Positions 7,752-16,580 of a stretch of DNA of 64,000 nucleotides are shown piece after piece. The stretch is from positions 1 through 64,000 of the forward strand of contig CAJXJR010000001.1 of assembly GCA_913055155.1 (NCBI GenBank), given 5' to 3'. The notes under the pieces were generated by a model, which was not told where the DNA came from, did not search any database, and saw nothing but the letters and a program-made list of their open reading frames with translations. Every line of letters starts with the position of its first letter. The first letter of the stretch is position 1. This stretch comes from an uncultured Erythrobacter sp. (GTDB lineage Bacteria; Pseudomonadota; Alphaproteobacteria; Sphingomonadales; Sphingomonadaceae). The translations under genes were made by a program, and so were the position numbers.

Positions 7752-10700
7752 ATGATCCGCAAGCTCATCTTCCTTTCCACCACCGCCCTGATGGCTGCCG
7801 GCGCCGCCGCGCAGGATACCGGGGACGATGCCGAGTGGGACGTGAACGCCCCGCCGGGGGTGGAGATCACGCAGGTGCCGATCGAGGTGGACGAAGGCAC
7901 TTGGATGGACGTGGACGTATCGCCTGACGGGCGCACTGTCGCCTTCTCGCTGCTGGGCGATATCTACACCATGCCGATCACCGGCGGCACGCCCACCCGC
8001 ATTGCCGAGGGGCTGGCCTGGGAAGTGCAGCCGCGCTTTTCCCCCGATGGCAGCCGCATCGCCTTCACCAGCGATCGCGGCGGGGGCGACAATATCTGGA
8101 TCATGAACGCCGACGGCAGCGACATGCGCCAGCTGACCGACGAGGATTTCCGCCTGCTCAACCAGCCCACCTGGTCGCCCGACGGGCAGTTCATCGCGGC
8201 GAAGAAGCATTTCACCACCGGTCGTTCGCTGGGCACGGGCGAGGTCTGGCTCTACCACGTTTCCGGCGGCAGCGGCGTGGCGCTGGTGGAGCGCCCGAAC
8301 GAGCAGCACCAGAAGGAGCTGGGCGAGCCGATCTACGCGCCCGATGGCGGCGCCATCTACTACACCCGCAACATCACGCCGGGCGCCACCTTCGTCTACG
8401 CGCAGGATTCGAACACCGACCTGTTTAATATCGAGCGCTATGACCTGGCTACCGGCGAAGTCACCACGGCGGTCAGCGGGCTGGGCGGGGCGGTGCGTCC
8501 CACGCCTTCGCCCGATGGCCGGATGATCGCCTTCGTTCGGCGCGAGGCCACGCGTTCGCACCTTTATGTGAAAGACCTGCAGTCCGGCGAGGAACGCATG
8601 GTCTATGCCGATCTGGACCAGGATGTGCAGGAAACCTGGGCCGTCACCGGGGTCTATCCCAACATGGACTGGACGCCAGACAGCCGCTCGATCGTGTTCT
8701 GGGCGGGTGGCAAGATCCGCCGGGTGAACGCCGATGGCACGGGCGCAGCCGAAATCCCCTTCGCCATTGCCGATACGCGCGGCGTGCTGCCCGCGCCGCA
8801 CCCGGCGATCCCGGTGGCGACCGATACGGTGGACGTCACCATGGCGCGCTTCGCCGAAGTCTCTCCCGATGGCGACACGGTGGTGTTCGAAAGCCTTGGC
8901 CGCCTTTACACCATGCCTGCGAGTGGCGGCACGCCGCGTCCGCTGACGGGCGAGAGCGAGGCGCTGGAGCTCTATCCCAGCTGGTCGCGCGATGGCCAGA
9001 GCATCGTCTACGTGGGCTGGACCGACGAAGGGCTGGGGCAGATCCGCATGGTCGACAGGAACGGGCGCAATGGTCGCTACGTCACCAGGCAGCCGGGCCA
9101 CTATGCCCGCCCCCACTTCTCGCCCGACGGGCAGACCATCGTGTTTGAGAAGGGCGAGGGCGGCTACCTGACCGCGCCCGAATATTCGGACAATCCGGGC
9201 GTCTATCGCATTGCCGCCAGCGGCGGGGACATGGTGCTGGTCAGCCGCAGCATGTCCGCCCCGCACTTCGGCGCCAGCAACGATCGCATCTTCATGATGG
9301 GCTCCGAAGACGGGATGCAGACGCTCGTCTCCACCGATCTGAACAGCCACGATGCCCGCACCCATGCGCGCGGCGAACTGGTGACGGGCTACCACGTCTC
9401 GCCCAACGGCGACTATTTCGCCTTCAGCGAGAACTACGATGCCTTCGCCATGCCGCTGATGCCGGGCACGCAGGCGGTGACGATCTCTGCCACCACCAAG
9501 AGCCTGCCGGTGGTCGAGGTATCGGATTCGGGTGCGCATTACATCCACTGGTCGGATGGCGGAGAGCGGCTGAACTGGTCGCTTGGCCCCACGCTCTATT
9601 CCGCCACGCTGGACGAGCTGTTTGCCGATGCCCCGCCTGCCGAGGGCGAGGACGCGCCCAGCTTCGACCAGCCGCAGGACGGCGTCTCCATGCTGCGCAC
9701 GGTGGCGGCAGAGCGGCACGAGGGCATGCTGGCCATCACCGGCGCGCGCGCCATCACCATGGCGAGCGAGGACGGCGGGATCATCGAGAACGCCACCATC
9801 CTTGTCGACGGCGATACCATTGCCGCGATCGGATCGGCTGGCGAAGTGGAAGTGCCTGCGGGAACGCCCACCATCGATGCCAGCGGTCGCACCGTGATCC
9901 CCGGCCTGGTCGATGCGCACGCGCACGGCTCCTACGCGGTCGATGAGCTGGTGCCGCAGCAGAACTGGAACCTCACCCAGGCGCTGGCGCTGGGCACCAC
10001 CACGATCCACGATCCTTCCAGCAACACGCCGTTCTTCGTGGCCGACGACATGCAGCGCGCCGGGCTGATCCTGGGGCCGCGCATGTTCAGCACCGGCCGC
10101 GTGATCTATGGCGCGCGGGCACCCGGCGCCTATGCCCAGATCGACAGCCTGGAAGACGCGCTGGATCACGTGCGCCGCCTGCGCGCGGAAGGTGCGCCCA
10201 GCGTGAAGAACTACAACCAGCCGCGCCGCGAGCAGCGGCAGATGGTGGTGGAGGCTGCGCGGCAGGAAAACATGCTGGTGGTGGCCGAAGGTGGTTCGCT
10301 GTTCGGCATGGACCTGAACCTGATCGCCGACGGCAATTCCACGCTGGAGCACAACATCCCGGTCATGCGCATGTACGAGGACGTGCTGCAGTTCTTCAGC
10401 CAGTCGAACAGCAATTACACCCCCACGCTGGTGGTGGGATATGGCGGGCTGGCAGGCGATCCTTACTGGCGGCAGGCCACCAACGTGTTCGAACAGCCGC
10501 TGTTGATGGCACATACGCCGCCCGCCATCCTGCGCGCAGAAACCGCGCGCCGCACGACCGCGCCCGAAGGCGATTTCGTGGACGACGATATCGCCCGCGA
10601 AGCCCTGCGCCTGGCAGAACGCGGCGTGGAAGTCTCCATCGGCGCGTACGGCCAGCAGGCGGGCATAGCCGCGCACTGGGAAATCTGGTCGTTCGTGCGC

Positions 10701-10958
10701 GGCGGCTGGAGTCCGCTGCAGGCGCTGCAGGCGGCAACGATCGCGCCTGCGCGGTCGCTGGGCATGGATGGCGAGATCGGCAGCCTCGAAGTCGGCAAGC
10801 TGGCCGACATGGTGATCCTCGAGGCCGATCCGCTGGAGAACATCCGCAATACCGAGCGGGTGGAGACCGTGGTGCTGGGTGGCCGCGCCTACGATGCCGC
10901 GACGATGAACGAAGTCGTCACCGGTGCCGAGCAGCGCATGCCCTACTGGTGGGAGTGA
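7752..10958 (+). CDS. Secreted TolB-like beta-propeller fused to an amidohydrolase
   Basis: 1068 residues. A signal peptide ends at GAAAQ. Residues about 40-620 contain TolB/WD40-like PD40 repeats (SPDGRTVAF, SPDGSRIAF, SPDGQFIA, SPDGRMIAF, SPDGQTIVF). From about residue 660 an amidohydrolase domain follows: GRTVIPGLVDAHAHGS gives the metal-binding HxH, EHNIP a further histidine, and the terminal beta-sandwich reads GSLEVGKLADMVILEADP. Known members are annotated as periplasmic amidohydrolases or prolidase-like enzymes; the substrate is uncertain. ATG 7752 was chosen because the signal peptide begins there; the longer frame upstream adds unlikely sequence. Confidence 0.88.
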   Translation: MIRKLIFLSTTALMAAGAAAQDTGDDAEWDVNAPPGVEITQVPIEVDEGTWMDVDVSPDGRTVAFSLLGDIYTMPITGGTPTRIAEGLAWEVQPRFSPDGSRIAFTSDRGGGDNIWIMNADGSDMRQLTDEDFRLLNQPTWSPDGQFIAAKKHFTTGRSLGTGEVWLYHVSGGSGVALVERPNEQHQKELGEPIYAPDGGAIYYTRNITPGATFVYAQDSNTDLFNIERYDLATGEVTTAVSGLGGAVRPTPSPDGRMIAFVRREATRSHLYVKDLQSGEERMVYADLDQDVQETWAVTGVYPNMDWTPDSRSIVFWAGGKIRRVNADGTGAAEIPFAIADTRGVLPAPHPAIPVATDTVDVTMARFAEVSPDGDTVVFESLGRLYTMPASGGTPRPLTGESEALELYPSWSRDGQSIVYVGWTDEGLGQIRMVDRNGRNGRYVTRQPGHYARPHFSPDGQTIVFEKGEGGYLTAPEYSDNPGVYRIAASGGDMVLVSRSMSAPHFGASNDRIFMMGSEDGMQTLVSTDLNSHDARTHARGELVTGYHVSPNGDYFAFSENYDAFAMPLMPGTQAVTISATTKSLPVVEVSDSGAHYIHWSDGGERLNWSLGPTLYSATLDELFADAPPAEGEDAPSFDQPQDGVSMLRTVAAERHEGMLAITGARAITMASEDGGIIENATILVDGDTIAAIGSAGEVEVPAGTPTIDASGRTVIPGLVDAHAHGSYAVDELVPQQNWNLTQALALGTTTIHDPSSNTPFFVADDMQRAGLILGPRMFSTGRVIYGARAPGAYAQIDSLEDALDHVRRLRAEGAPSVKNYNQPRREQRQMVVEAARQENMLVVAEGGSLFGMDLNLIADGNSTLEHNIPVMRMYEDVLQFFSQSNSNYTPTLVVGYGGLAGDPYWRQATNVFEQPLLMAHTPPAILRAETARRTTAPEGDFVDDDIAREALRLAERGVEVSIGAYGQQAGIAAHWEIWSFVRGGWSPLQALQAATIAPARSLGMDGEIGSLEVGKLADMVILEADPLENIRNTERVETVVLGGRAYDAATMNEVVTGAEQRMPYWWE

Positions 10959-10977
10959 TGTCCGGGGAGGGCGGGGC

Positions 10978-11598
10978 CTAGTTCCGCCCGATACCCTGGC
11001 GCAGCAGGGCATTGGCCAGATCGGCGATGCGGTCTGAATCCTTGCCCTTGTCCCACACCGAATAGCGCAGGCCGAGGAACACGTTCATGCCCATGATCGC
11101 CCAAGCGTGGGCTTCGTCCATGCCTGCGCGGAAAGTCCCTGACGCTTCGCCTGTCTTCAGGCGTTCCAGGATGCGCTTGGCCGTGGTTTCGTAGTGTTCG
11201 CGGAAACTGGCGGGATCGACGAATTCGGCTTCGTCGATGATGCGGTAGATTTCCTTGTTGTCGCGCGCGAATTCAAGGAAGGCGTGCAGCGCGGCGCGTT
11301 CCACCTCGAACGGGGCAAGGTCTGGCGTCACCGCTTCGCCGGCATGGGCGGCGACTTGTCCGCTCATATCCTTCACCAGCGCGCGAAAGATTTCGTCCTT
11401 GCTGTCGAAATAGGTGTAGAAACTGCCCAGCGCGGTCCCCGCGCGGCGGGTGATCCCACTGATCGAGGCGTCGTGAAAGCCCTTCTCCCCGAATTCCTTG
11501 GCCGCCGCGTCCAGCAGCTTGCGCAGCGTCTGCCGCCCGCGCGCGGTGCGGGGAACCTTGGTTTCGCTTTCGGAAGCGGCGGGTCGCTGTGTTGCCAT
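10978..11598 (-). CDS. TetR/AcrR family transcriptional regulator
   Basis: 206 residues. The N-terminal HTH is clear: RQTLRKLLDAAAKEFGEKGFHDASISGITRRAGTALG is split as helix 1, FGEKGFHDASISGI and the recognition part GTALGSFYTYFDSKDEIF. The C-terminal ligand domain is generic. It is divergent from the TonB receptor gene at 11709, whose cargo system it may control. The ATG at 11598 sits inside a perfect inverted repeat (11594-11609), pointing to autorepression. An upstream in-frame start would add 12 residues without homology. Confidence 0.9.
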   Translation of the reverse strand: MATQRPAASESETKVPRTARGRQTLRKLLDAAAKEFGEKGFHDASISGITRRAGTALGSFYTYFDSKDEIFRALVKDMSGQVAAHAGEAVTPDLAPFEVERAALHAFLEFARDNKEIYRIIDEAEFVDPASFREHYETTAKRILERLKTGEASGTFRAGMDEAHAWAIMGMNVFLGLRYSVWDKGKDSDRIADLANALLRQGIGRN

Positions 11599-11609
11599 TG
11601 TGCAATGGC
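11594..11609. promoter_or_regulatory. Perfect palindrome over the tetR start codon, candidate operator
   Basis: GCCATTG-TG-CAATGGC has two perfect 7-bp arms around a 2-bp centre. It covers the start codon of the TetR gene and faces the receptor gene 100 bp away. TetR proteins usually bind short palindromes of this size near their own promoter. Binding is inferred, not shown. Confidence 0.45.
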
Positions 11610-11644
11610 TAACCGCTTTCGCGCAGCAGCGCAAAAACTATAAG

Positions 11645-11673
11645 TTGAAAGGTGGTTCATGTTTCAATATCAG
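11645..11673 (+). promoter_or_regulatory. Candidate sigma70-type promoter of the TonB receptor gene
   Basis: TTGAAA (11645-11650), a 17-bp spacer, and TATCAG (11668-11673) lie 36 bp before the ATG. The spacer edges also form an inverted repeat TTGAAA/TTTCAA, which could be a second operator half-site pair. Based on pattern only. Confidence 0.35.
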
Positions 11674-11708
11674 CACGGGTAATAAGAATCGTTCTTGGGA
11701 GAATATCG

Positions 11709-14054
11709 ATGTCGAAGGCCACTCTCTGGCAATCCGCTGCTACTGCCGTTGTCCTGGGTGCGCTGGCCGTGCCAGCCCATGCCCAACAGGGCGGTGACAC
11801 CGAACAGCAGGCACAGGAAGCAAGCGGCGGCACCATCATCGTTACCGCGCGTCGGCGCGAGGAACGGCTGGTTGACGTGCCGGTTGCCGTCTCCAGCTTC
11901 GGCGCGGAAGAACTGCAGCAGCGCGGTTCCGTCGATATTACCGATATCGCCCAGATCACCCCCAACACCACGTTGGAGGAATCGCGCGGCACCAATTCCA
12001 CGCTGTCTGCCTTCATCCGCGGCATCGGCCAGCAGGACCCGGTTTCGGGCTTCGAGCAAGGCGTGGGCATCTATCTTGACGACGTGTACCTCAACCGTCC
12101 GCAGGCTGCCGTGCTCGACATCTATGACGTCGAGCGGATCGAGGTGCTGCGCGGTCCGCAGGGCACGCTTTATGGTCGCAACACCATCGGCGGCGCGGTG
12201 AAGTACGTCACCCGCGAACTGCCGGACGAGACCAGCCTGCGCCTGCGCGGCACGGTGGGCACCTATGGCCGCGCTGAAGGCGTGCTGACGGCTTCCACCC
12301 CGATCACCGACCTAGTGCGTGTTGGCGGGTCGGTCGCGCGCCTTTCGCGCGACGGGTTCGGCGAGAACCTGACCACGGGCGAGGAAAACTACAACAAGGA
12401 TATCTGGGCCGCGCGCGGCACCATCGAAGTGGGCGGCAATGGCGAGCCCTACCTGCTGCGCGTCTCCGGCGACTGGACGCACGACATGTCGAACGCGCGC
12501 GGCGGCCACCGCCTGATCCCGGGCGCTGCCTCGGGTGCGGCGGTGCTGGATAACGTGTTCGATACGCGCGGCGGCCTGGTCGATCCGGAGCAGGACGTGG
12601 AAGCCTGGGGCGTTGCCATCAACGCCCGCGTTGATCTGTCCGACGCGCTCACCCTGCGCTCGATCACGTCCTACCGCGAGGATGACAGCGCCTCTCCCAT
12701 CGATTTCGACGCGCTGCCTGCGGTCGACCTCGACGTGCCGGCCTTCTACCGCAATTCGCAGGTCAGCCAGGAAGTGCAGCTGATCTGGGACGATGGCGGC
12801 CGTTTTACCGGCCTGCTGGGTGGTTATTACCTCAACGCCACGGCAGACACGCTGTTCGACGTGCGCCTGTTCACCACCTTCGCCGGCTTCACTGCCTTCA
12901 CCCAGGCGGACGTCGATACAGAGACTTTCGCGATCTTCGGCGACTTCACCTACGAGCTGACCGACCAGCTGAGCCTGTCGGTTGGCGGTCGCTACACCTG
13001 GGATGAGCGTACGGCCGATATCCTGCGCCAGAACTACCTTGGCGGCGGTTCGCCGGTGTTTGGCGGGGCGGGCATTCCATTCGGCGCGCCCAGCACCGAT
13101 TTCCAGGGCAGTGCGGACTTCAACAAGTTCACCCCGCGCGTCTCTTTGAGCTTCCAGCCGACGCCCGATCACAACCTCTACGCCAGCTTCTCGCAGGGCT
13201 TCAAGGGCGGCGGTTTCGACCCGCGCGGCGTGGGCGTGAACGCGCCTGCGGCAGTGCCCGGCGCTCCGACCGATGCCGAAGTCGCCAGCTTCCTCAGCTT
13301 CCAGCCGGAGGAGGTCGACAGCTACGAGATCGGCTACAAGGGCAACCTGCTGGGCGATGCGGTCTACGTGGCGCTGGCCGGTTTCTATGCCGACTACACC
13401 AATGTGCAGATCCCCGGCTCCGTCGCCTGCAACGTGGGCGGCATTGCCACCTTCTGCGGCGTGGTGTCGAACGCAGGTGCGGCCGATATCATGGGTATCG
13501 AGTTCGAAACCAACGCCCGCCTGGCGCGCGACCTGTTTGGCGCTGGTGACGAACTGCGCCTGCAGGGTTCGCTCGGCTGGATCGATGCCGACTACACCCA
13601 GTTCGTGACCAACATCGGCGGCGTGCCCACCGATGTGTCCGACTTCCGCGAAGTGCAGAACACGCCCGAATGGAGCGGCAGCGCGACGCTTGGCTACACC
13701 ACCCCAGTGGGCGAGGGCGACCTGTACCTGGGCAGCACGGTTTCCTTCCGCAGCTCGACCACGCAGTTCGAGATTCCGAACCCCTACCTCGACCAGCCGG
13801 GCTATGCCTTGCTGGACGCCAGCATCGTCTACACCGACGATCGTGGCTTCAGCATCGGCCTGCACGGCCGTAACCTGACGGACAAGGAATACCGTACCTC
13901 CGGCTACACCTTCGTAGTGGCCGATCCGGTGACGGGCGCGCTGGCGTCGGGTGCCGACGGCCTGCCGATCCCCTCGCTGGGCACCGAAGGTACGCTGACG
14001 GCGTTCTACGGCAACCCACGCCAGGTCTACCTCACCGCCACCATCGAATTCTGA
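11709..14054 (+). CDS. TonB-dependent outer-membrane receptor
   Basis: 781 residues. Signal peptide ends at VPAHAQ, then the TonB-box-like GGTIIVTARRREE. The plug domain holds VPVAVSSFGAEEL, the IRGIG segment and IEVLRGPQGTLYGRNTIGG; the 22-strand barrel ends in VYLTATIEF with the terminal Phe for BAM recognition. Function: TonB-energised uptake of a substrate across the outer membrane. ATG 11709 has GGGAG about 8 bases upstream. Neighbours (TetR, alpha/beta hydrolase, MFS transporter) suggest import and hydrolysis of an ester or lactone-like nutrient rather than iron, but the substrate is not readable. Confidence 0.95.
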   Translation: MSKATLWQSAATAVVLGALAVPAHAQQGGDTEQQAQEASGGTIIVTARRREERLVDVPVAVSSFGAEELQQRGSVDITDIAQITPNTTLEESRGTNSTLSAFIRGIGQQDPVSGFEQGVGIYLDDVYLNRPQAAVLDIYDVERIEVLRGPQGTLYGRNTIGGAVKYVTRELPDETSLRLRGTVGTYGRAEGVLTASTPITDLVRVGGSVARLSRDGFGENLTTGEENYNKDIWAARGTIEVGGNGEPYLLRVSGDWTHDMSNARGGHRLIPGAASGAAVLDNVFDTRGGLVDPEQDVEAWGVAINARVDLSDALTLRSITSYREDDSASPIDFDALPAVDLDVPAFYRNSQVSQEVQLIWDDGGRFTGLLGGYYLNATADTLFDVRLFTTFAGFTAFTQADVDTETFAIFGDFTYELTDQLSLSVGGRYTWDERTADILRQNYLGGGSPVFGGAGIPFGAPSTDFQGSADFNKFTPRVSLSFQPTPDHNLYASFSQGFKGGGFDPRGVGVNAPAAVPGAPTDAEVASFLSFQPEEVDSYEIGYKGNLLGDAVYVALAGFYADYTNVQIPGSVACNVGGIATFCGVVSNAGAADIMGIEFETNARLARDLFGAGDELRLQGSLGWIDADYTQFVTNIGGVPTDVSDFREVQNTPEWSGSATLGYTTPVGEGDLYLGSTVSFRSSTTQFEIPNPYLDQPGYALLDASIVYTDDRGFSIGLHGRNLTDKEYRTSGYTFVVADPVTGALASGADGLPIPSLGTEGTLTAFYGNPRQVYLTATIEF

Positions 14055-14080
14055 TCCGCACCTGCGGACGGGACTTCCCG

Positions 14081-14941
14081 ATGATGGATTACATAGAGCA
14101 CCGCTACACCAGCGCGTGCGGGCAGCTGGAGCTGTTCGCACGCGACTATCCGGCGGATGGCCCCGCGCTGCTGCTGATGCACGGGCTGACGCGCAACAGC
14201 GCCGATTTCGAGCCGCTGGCAGCGCACCTGGCGGGCAAGTATCGGCTGATCGTGCCCGACCAGCGCGGGCGCGGGCTGTCGCCGGACGATCCCGATCCGG
14301 CGAACTACCGGCCCGATATCTATGCGGCGGACATGTTCGCGCTGCTGGAGAGCCTGGGGGTGGAGCGGCCCGGCCTGATCGGCACCTCGATGGGGGGGGT
14401 GATGGCCATGGTGATGAACGCGATGAAGCCGGGCAGCTTCCCGGCCGTGGTGTTCAACGATATCGGCCCGGTGCTGGCGAAAGAGGGCCTTGCCCGCATC
14501 GGCGGCTATGTCGGTGGCGGAGAGCCATTTGCCGACTGGAATTCTGCCGCTGCAGCCTGCGCCGCCATCAACGCCGATGCCTTCCCCGATTACGAGGAGG
14601 CCGACTGGCAGGCCTGGGCGCAGCGTACCTGCCGTACCTTGCCTGACGGTCGCGTCGCATTCGCTTACGATCCCGCCATCGCCAGCGGCTTTGCCGATAT
14701 TGGCGAGACGCCGCAGCCCGACCTATGGCCGCTGTGGGACATGCTGGGGGAAACCCCGGTGCTGGTGATACGCGGCGCACTGTCGGACCTGCTTGCCGCC
14801 GATACGGTCGCCGGGATGAAAGCCCGCCATTCCGGTCCCTTTGCGCAGGTCGACGTGCCCAACAGGGGGCACGCCCCCATGCTGGATGAACCCGCCGTGC
14901 TGGATGCATTGCTGCCGTTCCTGAAAGAGCACATCGGATGA
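14081..14941 (+). CDS. Alpha/beta hydrolase
   Basis: 286 residues with LLLMHGLTRNSADF (oxyanion HG), PDQRGRGLS, the nucleophile elbow GTSMGG, a catalytic Asp candidate in GALSDLL, and the catalytic His in PNRGHAPMLDEP. No signal peptide, so cytoplasmic. Family members cleave esters, lactones, epoxides or C-C bonds. It starts 26 bp after the receptor gene and its stop overlaps the MFS start (ATGA), so receptor, hydrolase and transporter probably form one operon. Confidence 0.9.
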   Translation: MMDYIEHRYTSACGQLELFARDYPADGPALLLMHGLTRNSADFEPLAAHLAGKYRLIVPDQRGRGLSPDDPDPANYRPDIYAADMFALLESLGVERPGLIGTSMGGVMAMVMNAMKPGSFPAVVFNDIGPVLAKEGLARIGGYVGGGEPFADWNSAAAACAAINADAFPDYEEADWQAWAQRTCRTLPDGRVAFAYDPAIASGFADIGETPQPDLWPLWDMLGETPVLVIRGALSDLLAADTVAGMKARHSGPFAQVDVPNRGHAPMLDEPAVLDALLPFLKEHIG

Positions 14942-16221
14942 GCATGCCTGCCGCCACCGCGACCCGTCCCGATCCGCACCGCAACGTGGTGCTGGGCATG
15001 TTGCTGGTGGTCTACGTGTTCAATTTCGTCGACCGGCAGATCCTCTCCATCCTCGCCGCGCCGATCCAGGCCGACCTGCAGCTGAGCGACAGCGAAATGG
15101 GCATGCTGGGCGGGCTGGCCTTTGCGCTGCTCTATTCCACTATGGCGGTGCCACTGGCGGCGCTGGCGGACAGGAGTAGCCGCAGCTGGGTGATCGCCGT
15201 ATCGCTGGCGGCGTGGAGCGGCTTTACGGCGCTATGCGGAGTGGCGACAAATTTCTGGCACATCTTCTTCGCCCGCCTTGGCGTGGGCATCGGGGAAGCG
15301 GGCGGGGTTGCGCCCAGCTATGCGCTGATCGGCGACTATTTCCCCAGCGAGCGGCGCGCCACGGCGCTGTCGATCTATTCGCTGGGCATTCCCATCGGTT
15401 CGGGCCTGGGCGTGCTGATGGGTGGCTATATCGCCGCCACGGTGGATTGGCGCACGGCCTTCTTTGCCGTTGGCCTGGCAGGCCTGGTGATCGTGCCGGT
15501 GTTCAAGTTGCTGGTGCGCGACAAGGCGAAGCCCAAGGTGGCAGCCGATAATCCCGCACCGCTGCCGCAAACGCCTTCGCTGAAGGAAACGGCCGGTGTG
15601 CTCGCGCGCAAGCGCAGCTTCTGGGTCCTCGCCTTCGGCGCGGCCATGTCCTCCATGCTTGGCTATGGCATTGCCTTCTGGCTGCCCAGCCTGCTGATCC
15701 GCAGCTTCGGTTTCGAGCTGGTGCAAGCCTCGCAGTTCTTTGGCGCGCTGCTGCTGATCGGCGGCGTGGTGGGGGTGATGGCCGGCGGCCTTATCGCAGA
15801 CCGGCTGGGCAGCCGCGACCGCGCCTACTACGCCTGGCTGCCGGGCCTTGCCTTCTTCCTTGGCGCCCCGTTGTTCGCCGCCGGTATTTCCAGCAGCGAT
15901 GCGCAGCTGGCCTTCCTGCTGTTCCTGCTGCCGCAGGCGCTGTCCTATGTCTGGCTGGGCCCGGTCCTGTCTGCGGTGCAGCACCTGGTCGTGCCCGCCG
16001 CGCGGTCCACCGCTTCGGCCCTGTTCCTGCTCATCAACAACCTGATCGGCCTTGGCGGCGGCATCTATGCGCTGGGCGCGCTGTCCGACTTCCTCGTGCC
16101 GTTCTACGGCGACGAGGCGCTGCGTTATTCGATGCTCTACGGTCTTGCGCTGTATGGCCTGGCGGCCTTGCTGATGGCGCTTGCCGGGCCTTCGCTGCGC
16201 AAGGATTGGGTGGCCGAATAG
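14938..16221 (+). CDS. MFS transporter (spinster-like)
   Basis: 427 residues with about 12 transmembrane segments. The MFS signature between helices 2 and 3 is ALADRSSRSWVI, and VDRQILSILAAPIQ in helix 1 resembles spinster/PAT-like members that are common in sphingomonads. It would move the imported product across the inner membrane. Translationally coupled to the hydrolase gene by ATGA. Confidence 0.92.
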   Translation: MSMPAATATRPDPHRNVVLGMLLVVYVFNFVDRQILSILAAPIQADLQLSDSEMGMLGGLAFALLYSTMAVPLAALADRSSRSWVIAVSLAAWSGFTALCGVATNFWHIFFARLGVGIGEAGGVAPSYALIGDYFPSERRATALSIYSLGIPIGSGLGVLMGGYIAATVDWRTAFFAVGLAGLVIVPVFKLLVRDKAKPKVAADNPAPLPQTPSLKETAGVLARKRSFWVLAFGAAMSSMLGYGIAFWLPSLLIRSFGFELVQASQFFGALLLIGGVVGVMAGGLIADRLGSRDRAYYAWLPGLAFFLGAPLFAAGISSSDAQLAFLLFLLPQALSYVWLGPVLSAVQHLVVPAARSTASALFLLINNLIGLGGGIYALGALSDFLVPFYGDEALRYSMLYGLALYGLAALLMALAGPSLRKDWVAE

Positions 16222-16266
16222 GTATCCAACAGTTTCCTAACGGCATTTGTAACCTACCTAACGCAA

Positions 16267-16297
16267 TTGTCATTCAGCTTCGGCGCAAGACTATAAT
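16267..16297 (+). promoter_or_regulatory. Candidate promoter in front of a decayed gene
   Basis: TTGTCA (16267-16272) and a consensus TATAAT (16292-16297) are separated by 19 bp, slightly long. About 47 bp downstream are GGGGG and an ATG (16345). No intact gene now follows. Confidence 0.35.
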
Positions 16298-16344
16298 ACC
16301 CCTCCCGACATTGGTGAAACTATCCAATGCTTGGGGGCATTTCG

Positions 16345-16580
16345 ATGAACGTACATTCGGGTCTTCGCGCTCGATTGGTACGGCTATCGCGACAGCGTGG
16401 GCGCCGTTTTGCAGTACACGCAGATGACCGGGCGCGGGCAGGCCCTGACCGTGTCCGGCCAGTACAACCGCCTCAACTACGCTGGCCAGCCGCTGCTGGA
16501 TGCGAACCGCTTCGCCGCAGCCGCCACCCAGAATGTCACAGCCAGCGTGCAAGGGGGCAAGGAAGAGATCCGGCTTGCGC
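16345..16580 (+). pseudogene. Relic of an outer-membrane beta-barrel-like gene
   Basis: The 359 bp between the MFS and HpcH-type genes hold no intact gene. ATG 16345, with GGGGG 7 bases upstream, starts a frame (MNVHSG) that soon becomes improbable. In another frame, from about 16355, the sequence reads like the inside of a beta-barrel: FALDWYGYRDSVGAVLQYTQ, then ALTVSGQYNRLNYAGQPL and NVTASVQGGKEEIRLALSF, with alternating polar and hydrophobic residues. It then runs into the end of the neighbouring lyase gene. I infer a gene cut by an internal deletion (start kept, interior fragment joined out of frame) and truncated at its 3' end. The parent family (SLAM- or autotransporter-like) is uncertain. 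Confidence 0.4.

Noticed and set aside
7668-11012. A long open frame on the minus strand opposite the amidohydrolase gene, over 1100 codons
   Set aside because: It is antisense to a clear signal-peptide protein with propeller and amidohydrolase motifs; long antisense frames are common in GC-rich DNA.
14053-14066. Hairpin TCCGCA-CC-TGCGGA after the TonB receptor as a terminator
   Set aside because: No run of T follows and the next gene begins within 20 bp, so termination is unlikely.
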